This document shows positions 46,301 to 50,338 of a stretch of DNA of 50,338 nucleotides, one piece after another; the stretch's first letter is position 1; each line of letters begins with the position of its first letter. The DNA is from Algoriphagus locisalis (GTDB lineage Bacteria > Bacteroidota > Bacteroidia > Cytophagales > Cyclobacteriaceae), in the NCBI RefSeq assembly GCF_900116615.1, contig NZ_FPBF01000013.1, forward strand, positions 1 through 50,338, in the 5' to 3' direction. A program made the position numbers and the translations under genes. The notes beneath the pieces are model-generated. The model was given only the letters and a program-made list of their open reading frames with translations, was not told where the DNA came from and did no database searches.

Positions 46301-49300
46301 ATTTATCGGTTCAGGTGACCTAAATATTTCTTATGACGAAACATTTGTAGCATCTGATATTACATTTACTATTACTTCAGCAGTGTCATACGGAGTTTTG
46401 TTCATAGATTCTAATCAAAATTTCCTAGTTGATGATGGAGAGGTAGAACTTGTTGAAAATTCCACTTTCACTGCAGAAGAAATTGATGGTGAACGATTCA
46501 GTTATAAGAATACTAGTGCGAATCAGAGCGCAGATAGCTTTGTATTTAAGGTAAGTGATCCCAATGGAGGAGAGCTGAACAACCAGACGTTTAGTATTAC
46601 CATTAATTTACCTGAAGTACCCACTGTGACCACCACAACTGCCTCAGGTATTACCGCAACAGCAGCAACATTAGGCGGAAACGTTACTGATGATGGTGGT
46701 GCAAATGTTACCGAGCGAGGGATTGTTTACAATACGACAGGAACACCAACTACAGCCGATACTAAGGTTCAAATTGGTAATGGAACTGGGGAATTCTCTC
46801 AGGAGATCACAGGGCTGAGCGCCAACACCGAATACTTTGTCCGTGCTTATGCGATCAATGATGAAGGTACGAGCTATGGAGATCAGGTAAGTTTTACTAC
46901 ACTTTTACCTCAAAACCCTCCATCTATTACCTCTACACCTTTAACGACTATTCCTTACGGTCAATCCTATCAATACAGCATTGAAGCTTCTATTGAGAAT
47001 GACCTGGAAACTACCCTTACGGCACCAACCTTACCTTTTTGGCTGACTTTCAGTTTAGACGGACAAAGTGGCGCCACTCTATTTGGAAATGTTCCGGCTG
47101 GAGTGTCATTGACTGGAGTGGCAGGGGATGATGAGGGAAATATTTACGCTATTCGTTCAAACGCGACAGAAATATTTAAAATCCAACCTGATGGCACGAC
47201 GACTTCCTGGAAATCCGGGATGCATTCAGGAAGTGTTTATGCCTTACATATTGCCAATGGATATGTTTATATACCGAGGTATTATAACTCAACTCATTCC
47301 ATTACTCGAGTTCCATTAAATGATCCCTCGGCAGCGGAAGAAGTATTCCTTTCTCGCGAAGATGGTGCATTATCATTGACGGACAAAGACGGATTTATAT
47401 ATGCAGCAAACATTGAAGGAAATGAGATATTGAAGATCAATGAATCAACTAAAGCAGTTGAAGTACTTTTAAATTCCACAAATGGGATTCCTAATTGGGG
47501 TCCTTTTGGATTAACTTTTGATGAACTGGGAAATCTTTATATTGCTACTTGGGGTGATAGAAGCATTTTAAAATATGATGGAACTACCCTCAGCACAGTC
47601 CTATCGGGCTTGCCGAATGACGTTTCTTCCATCAGAGTGGATAAGAAAAGTAATTTTTTCCTTTCTATGAGTGGTGGGGGGGTGAGAAAATATACTTCAG
47701 ATTTTAGCTCTTTTCAGGTGGTTTCCCTACTAGAAACGGATAATGTTTGGAGTCTTTCCTTTACCTCAAGCGGAGCCTTGGTTTATTCGAAGATGGGCAC
47801 AAATGAAGTGTATCGTCTTCAAACTGGTGCCATATTAACTGGGACTCCTGCTAAATCAGATACAGGAGAACATCCCGTAGTATTAAGGGCGAGTAATTCT
47901 AACGGATTTACAGAGCAGGAATTTACCATCACAGTAACTGATGAGACAGGTCCTATAATTTCAGCATTGAATCCTGAAAGCAATGCCACTGATGTAGCCT
48001 TACAACCCACTCTTTCTATGACCTTTGATGAGGAAGTGGTTTTGGGAAATACTGGAGTTTTCAGTTTGGGTAAAGTCGCTGAGGATGGCTGTACTATCAC
48101 TCCATTTTTGGAATTTGATCTGAGTGACCCGACTGATAAATCAGCCTTTACATTATCCGAAGATAAACTCACCGTCTCCTTGACCATCACAGAGAACCTT
48201 ACTGTAAATACGCGGGTGGTTATGGCGGTCCCTGCAGGTTTTGTCTTGGATTCATTGGATAATTCATTTGCTGGATTTACCGCTAATACCTACACTTGGT
48301 CATTTACTACTCTTAATAAGAATGAGCAGGCCATTACCTTCCCAGAGATTGGCAACAAGACAACAGCTGATCCCGCCTTCACCTTGGGCGAGGCAGAAAC
48401 AGATCAGGGATTAACGGTAACTTATACTGCTGCAGATCCAACTGTGGTAAGTATTACTGGAAATCAAGCAACTATTCTCAAGGCTGGAAGCACCTTGATT
48501 ACTGCTACACAAGAAGGGGATGATCTGAATTTTGCTGCTCAGCCAGTAGAAAGGACACTGACTGTTTCTGGCCCTCCAAGTATCACGAGCACTCCTATCC
48601 TAACTACCCCATATGGGCAGTCTTATCAATACAGCATTGAAGCTTCTATTGAAAATGACCTGGAAACTACCCTTACGGCTCCTACCTTACCTGCTTGGCT
48701 AACTTTCAGTTTAGACGGACAAAGTGACGCTACACTATTTGGAAATGTACCAGCTGGGATAGCATTATCAGGAGTGGCTAGTGATGATGAAGGTAACATT
48801 TATGCAATTCGCTCTGATGGAGCAGAAATATTTAAAATCCAACCTGATGGCACAACGACTTCCTGGAAGTCCGGGATGCATTCAGGAAGTGTTTATTCCT
48901 TACATATTGCCAATGGATATATTTATATACCGAGGTATGGAAATTCAACCCAATCCATTACCCGTGTTCCTGTAAATGATCCTTCTGCACCTGAAGAAAC
49001 TTTTCTTTCCCGTTCAGGTGGGATAATGTCTTTGACTGATAAAGATGGTTTTATTTACGCGTCAAACTATGCTGGTATAGAGGTTTTGAAAATAAATGAA
49101 GCCAATAAGACCGTTGAGGTGTTGTTGAATTCCACAAATGGACTTTCTTCTAACAGGCCGTTTGGATTGACTTTTGACGAAGATGAGAACCTATATATAT
49201 CAACTTTATCAACTACACTCTTGAAATATGATGGAACTACGGTCAGCACGGTTCTATCAGGCTTGCCTAGTGCTACAACATCAGTAAAACTAGATAAAAA

Positions 49301-50338
49301 CACTAATTTTTATATTTCTTTTGCAGGTGGAGGAGTAAGAAAATATACTTCAGATTTTAGCTCTTCTCATGTGGTTTCTCTACTGCCAACTGATAATGTT
49401 TGGAGTATTTCCTTTACCTCAAGTGGAGCCTTGGTTTATGCGAAGATGGGCACAAATGAAGTGTACCGTATTCAAACGGGTGCAATGTTGAAAGGAACAG
49501 CTGCTAAGTCAGATCTTGGAGACCATTCTGTAGTACTCAGAGCAGAGAATGAAGCTGGGTTTACAGAGCAGGAATTTACAATCACAATAACTGATGAGAC
49601 AGGCCCTATAATATCAGCATTGAATCCTGAAAACAATGCCACCGATGTAGCCTTACAACCCACTCTTTCTATGACCTTTGACGAGGAAGTGGTTTTGGGA
49701 AATACTGGAGTTTTTAGTTTGGGTAAAGTCGCTGAGGATGGCTGTACAATCACTCCATTTTTGGAATTTGATCTGAGTGACCCGACTGATAAATCAGCCT
49801 TAACACTATCCGAAGATAAACTCACCGTTTCCTTGACCATCACAGAAAACCTTCCTGTAAACACTCGGGTGGTTATGGCGGTCCCTGCAGGTTTTGTACT
49901 GGATTCATTGGATAATTCATTTGCTGGATTTACAGCTAATACCTACAGTTGGTCATTTACTACAATCAACAAGGTTGAGCAAACGATCACGTTTGGTGAA
50001 ATAGAACAAAAGACATACGGTGATGCCAGCTTTACTTTAGGTAATGCAGAAACTGATCAAGGCTTATCAGTAACCTATACTGCCGCTGATCCGACTGTAG
50101 TGAGCATCACAGGTAATCAGGCGACTATTTTGAAACCCGGTTCGACTACAATCACCGCATCTCAGGATGGTGATGATACCCGATTCCCAGCAGAAAATGT
50201 AGAGCGAACTCTGACAGTGGCTAAAAAGGGATTGACCCTCAATGTTGACGCAGACCAGAGCAAGGTGTACGGCCAGACCGATCCAGCCTTGACCTACACG
50301 CTGACAGCGGGTGAACTGGTCGGAGAAGATGCCTTCAC
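43326..50338 (+). CDS. Giant secreted multidomain repeat protein (adhesin-like), 3' end outside window
   Basis: One frame is open from ATG at 43326 to the window edge (2,337 complete codons). Order: signal peptide (to ALMAQ, about 38); LamG/concanavalin-like domain (40-258); Fn3-like domain (261-357, TTYYVRAYATNNAGTNYGDQ); a YWTD/LDLR-B-like propeller (362-613, SKIERIKLDGTGREDVIS); Fn3-like (622-716); a disulfide-type beta domain (720-866); Fn3-like (872-969); a cadherin-like module (971-1095); Fn3-like (1097-1193); then two copies of a 552-residue unit (He_PIG-like Ig domain with an NHL-type propeller inside, Big_5-like Ig, Big_2-like Ig), and the start of an MBG-type domain at the edge. No sorting domain is visible; a type IX secretion C-terminal domain would lie outside. 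The function is probably adhesion or surface structure. Confidence 0.85.
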   Translation, partial: MKHFIRFQHVLHGEVNQLRITIGIILMLIFGSSALMAQGNTSYEFPTGSKVTLNGAALELSNRSSFSLEFWANFSTTSGIVNLVDFSGGLEAGGLVLMDGKLTVDLSCDFGCLTTSEAISVNIGEWYHIAVVFDSGLWDFYVDGTARGTNLPDQGAHSTVPNYTSLGVTDLVFGFQNHSAVNDFAGKIDDIRLWSSARTQSEIQNNRSKEIAGNEAGLIGYWKLNESSGTTVSDSQTNATALNGTSSGVLFGRDGAFQSVAQPTVNTTVASSITATGATLTSEVAADGGATVTERGFVYATTTNPTTANTKVPDDGTGTGAFTENITGLTAGTTYYVRAYATNNAGTNYGDQVSFTTGAPALAPLQSLYWPNENIDKIEGISLTGSSRQDIVTIASSGSIIAIDIDQINEKAYWFDQTDSKIYRSNLDGTSIEEFVSNPGYATTIFVDHVNEYLYWPNYEGSKIERIKLDGTGREDVISASDPIGISVDVSGSKVYWYDQTNGSIYRGNLDGSGSEEFISNPGFATTLYIDQKNNHLYWPNNESSKIERIKLDGTGREDVISATDPIGISVDVSGSKVYWYDQTNGSIYRGNLDGTGSEEFISDPGYATTLSIPWELPANTLPTVGTSLVSSITATGATLSSEVTSDGGAIVDERGFVYATSSNPTTSDIKLQDGSGTGSFEEAITGLTAGTTYYVRAYATNSAGSAYGNEVSFTTGAASGGTECTVSNPFDDSSDEVFDGHLGQSFVACESGTLKSIGLLVTAGSTNTNETINIYSGSSTSPGNLLGTVTGQTLTENGGNPTNYAVVDFSSENVNVLSGQTYTFDIPTGANLVFTNDNGYTIGGLFYLGSPFGGNLDLVFEVVIESGASSTTPTIATSVASEITATTATLSGNVTDDGGAEITARGIEYSTTNGFAEGTGTPVAAPSASTGEFTVATSGLVASTTYYYRAYATNSEGTSYGDQVSFETNAPTIPLTINANNGLTLNQGTTQFIGSGDLNISYDETFVASDITFTITSAVSYGVLFIDSNQNFLVDDGEVELVENSTFTAEEIDGERFSYKNTSANQSADSFVFKVSDPNGGELNNQTFSITINLPEVPTVTTTTASGITATAATLGGNVTDDGGANVTERGIVYNTTGTPTTADTKVQIGNGTGEFSQEITGLSANTEYFVRAYAINDEGTSYGDQVSFTTLLPQNPPSITSTPLTTIPYGQSYQYSIEASIENDLETTLTAPTLPFWLTFSLDGQSGATLFGNVPAGVSLTGVAGDDEGNIYAIRSNATEIFKIQPDGTTTSWKSGMHSGSVYALHIANGYVYIPRYYNSTHSITRVPLNDPSAAEEVFLSREDGALSLTDKDGFIYAANIEGNEILKINESTKAVEVLLNSTNGIPNWGPFGLTFDELGNLYIATWGDRSILKYDGTTLSTVLSGLPNDVSSIRVDKKSNFFLSMSGGGVRKYTSDFSSFQVVSLLETDNVWSLSFTSSGALVYSKMGTNEVYRLQTGAILTGTPAKSDTGEHPVVLRASNSNGFTEQEFTITVTDETGPIISALNPESNATDVALQPTLSMTFDEEVVLGNTGVFSLGKVAEDGCTITPFLEFDLSDPTDKSAFTLSEDKLTVSLTITENLTVNTRVVMAVPAGFVLDSLDNSFAGFTANTYTWSFTTLNKNEQAITFPEIGNKTTADPAFTLGEAETDQGLTVTYTAADPTVVSITGNQATILKAGSTLITATQEGDDLNFAAQPVERTLTVSGPPSITSTPILTTPYGQSYQYSIEASIENDLETTLTAPTLPAWLTFSLDGQSDATLFGNVPAGIALSGVASDDEGNIYAIRSDGAEIFKIQPDGTTTSWKSGMHSGSVYSLHIANGYIYIPRYGNSTQSITRVPVNDPSAPEETFLSRSGGIMSLTDKDGFIYASNYAGIEVLKINEANKTVEVLLNSTNGLSSNRPFGLTFDEDENLYISTLSTTLLKYDGTTVSTVLSGLPSATTSVKLDKNTNFYISFAGGGVRKYTSDFSSSHVVSLLPTDNVWSISFTSSGALVYAKMGTNEVYRIQTGAMLKGTAAKSDLGDHSVVLRAENEAGFTEQEFTITITDETGPIISALNPENNATDVALQPTLSMTFDEEVVLGNTGVFSLGKVAEDGCTITPFLEFDLSDPTDKSALTLSEDKLTVSLTITENLPVNTRVVMAVPAGFVLDSLDNSFAGFTANTYSWSFTTINKVEQTITFGEIEQKTYGDASFTLGNAETDQGLSVTYTAADPTVVSITGNQATILKPGSTTITASQDGDDTRFPAENVERTLTVAKKGLTLNVDADQSKVYGQTDPALTYTLTAGELVGEDAF
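44685..45165 (+). repeat. Tandem 249-bp repeat coding for propeller blades
   Basis: Two copies with a 249-bp (83-codon) period start at 44685 and 44934, each containing the ATCAAACTGGATGG and GGTATCAGCGTAGATGTAAG words with few differences. They encode pairs of YWTD-type blades. Confidence 0.85.
46915..50220 (+). repeat. Tandem duplication with a period of about 1,653-1,656 bp
   Basis: Equivalent points are CAATACAGCATTGAAGC at 46971 and 48627 (1,656 apart) and GCTGAGGATGGCTGTAC at 48078 and 49731 (1,653 apart). The flanking Ig-like coding parts are nearly identical at the nucleotide level, while the central propeller part differs more. Confidence 0.88.

Noticed and set aside
47819..49864. 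Similar minus-strand open frames at 47819-48190 and 49472-49864
   Set aside because: They are antisense shadows of the duplicated Ig-like coding region and resemble each other only because of the tandem duplication.
1..50338. tRNA, rRNA or prophage genes
   Set aside because: I looked through the non-coding stretches for cloverleaf-like or rRNA sequence and through the proteins for phage structural or integrase genes and found none.

Overview
The window looks like a chromosomal segment of a Bacteroidota bacterium, probably of the order Cytophagales near Cyclobacteriaceae/Algoriphagus; the taxon is inferred from gene content. It carries a SusC/SusD/SusE polysaccharide-utilisation locus with a DUF6377 regulator, a HYC_CC_PP/TonB-receptor/heavy-metal-domain cluster, many signal-peptidase II lipoproteins, a DUF4943 lipoprotein and a very large multidomain secreted protein. 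Most start codons lack a strong Shine-Dalgarno, as is usual in this phylum.

Layout. 1-406: right end of an ISAs1-family insertion sequence beside a gene remnant. 560-1150: DUF4142 lipoprotein. 1337-7061 (minus): peptidoglycan-recycling cluster, in transcription order lipoprotein amidase, GHL10-type hydrolase, GNAT acetyltransferase, AmpG-like permease and cytoplasmic NagZ, with a divergent DeoR regulator at 7248-7997. 8000-8450: non-coding stretch with two copies of a 66-bp palindromic element. 8455-11612 (minus): HYC_CC_PP protein, TonB-dependent receptor and HMA-domain protein, probably metal handling. 11708-12703 (minus): diheme cytochrome c. 13035-15383: patatin fused to a POTRA and beta-barrel. 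15468-17915 (minus): large zinc metalloprotease. 18030-19130 (minus): GH43 lipoprotein.

20235-33502 (plus) is a starch/alpha-glucan utilisation locus: DUF6377 membrane regulator, a long leader with a short upstream ORF, SusC, SusD, SusE-like binding lipoprotein, a terminator-like hairpin, a SusG-like GH13 lipoprotein, a GH31 lipoprotein and a periplasmic GH13. Glucan would be bound and cut at the cell surface, imported through SusCD, and degraded to glucose in the periplasm.

33500-39850 is accessory, eroding DNA: a small unknown gene, a YefM/YoeB-type toxin-antitoxin locus whose toxin is frameshifted, broken small genes, a DUF4943 lipoprotein, an XRE regulator facing an unknown three-gene operon (two paralogues and a HEPN protein interrupted by an 88-bp insertion), palindromic repeats and a short RadC-like protein. 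40077-42689 holds an HxlR regulator with a palindromic operator candidate, a divergent SDR plus NTF2-like pair, and a lone AraC-type DNA-binding protein. 43326 to the window end is one continuous open frame (over 2,330 codons, unfinished) for a secreted repeat-rich protein with lectin-like, Fn3-like, YWTD-propeller and Ig-like domains, and a 1.65-kb tandem duplication in which a propeller appears to be inserted inside an Ig-like domain.

The best candidates for something undescribed are the XRE-linked paralogue/HEPN operon, the nested propeller-in-Ig units of the giant protein, and the leader of the sus-like operon. All functional statements rest on reading the sequence; no database search was run.
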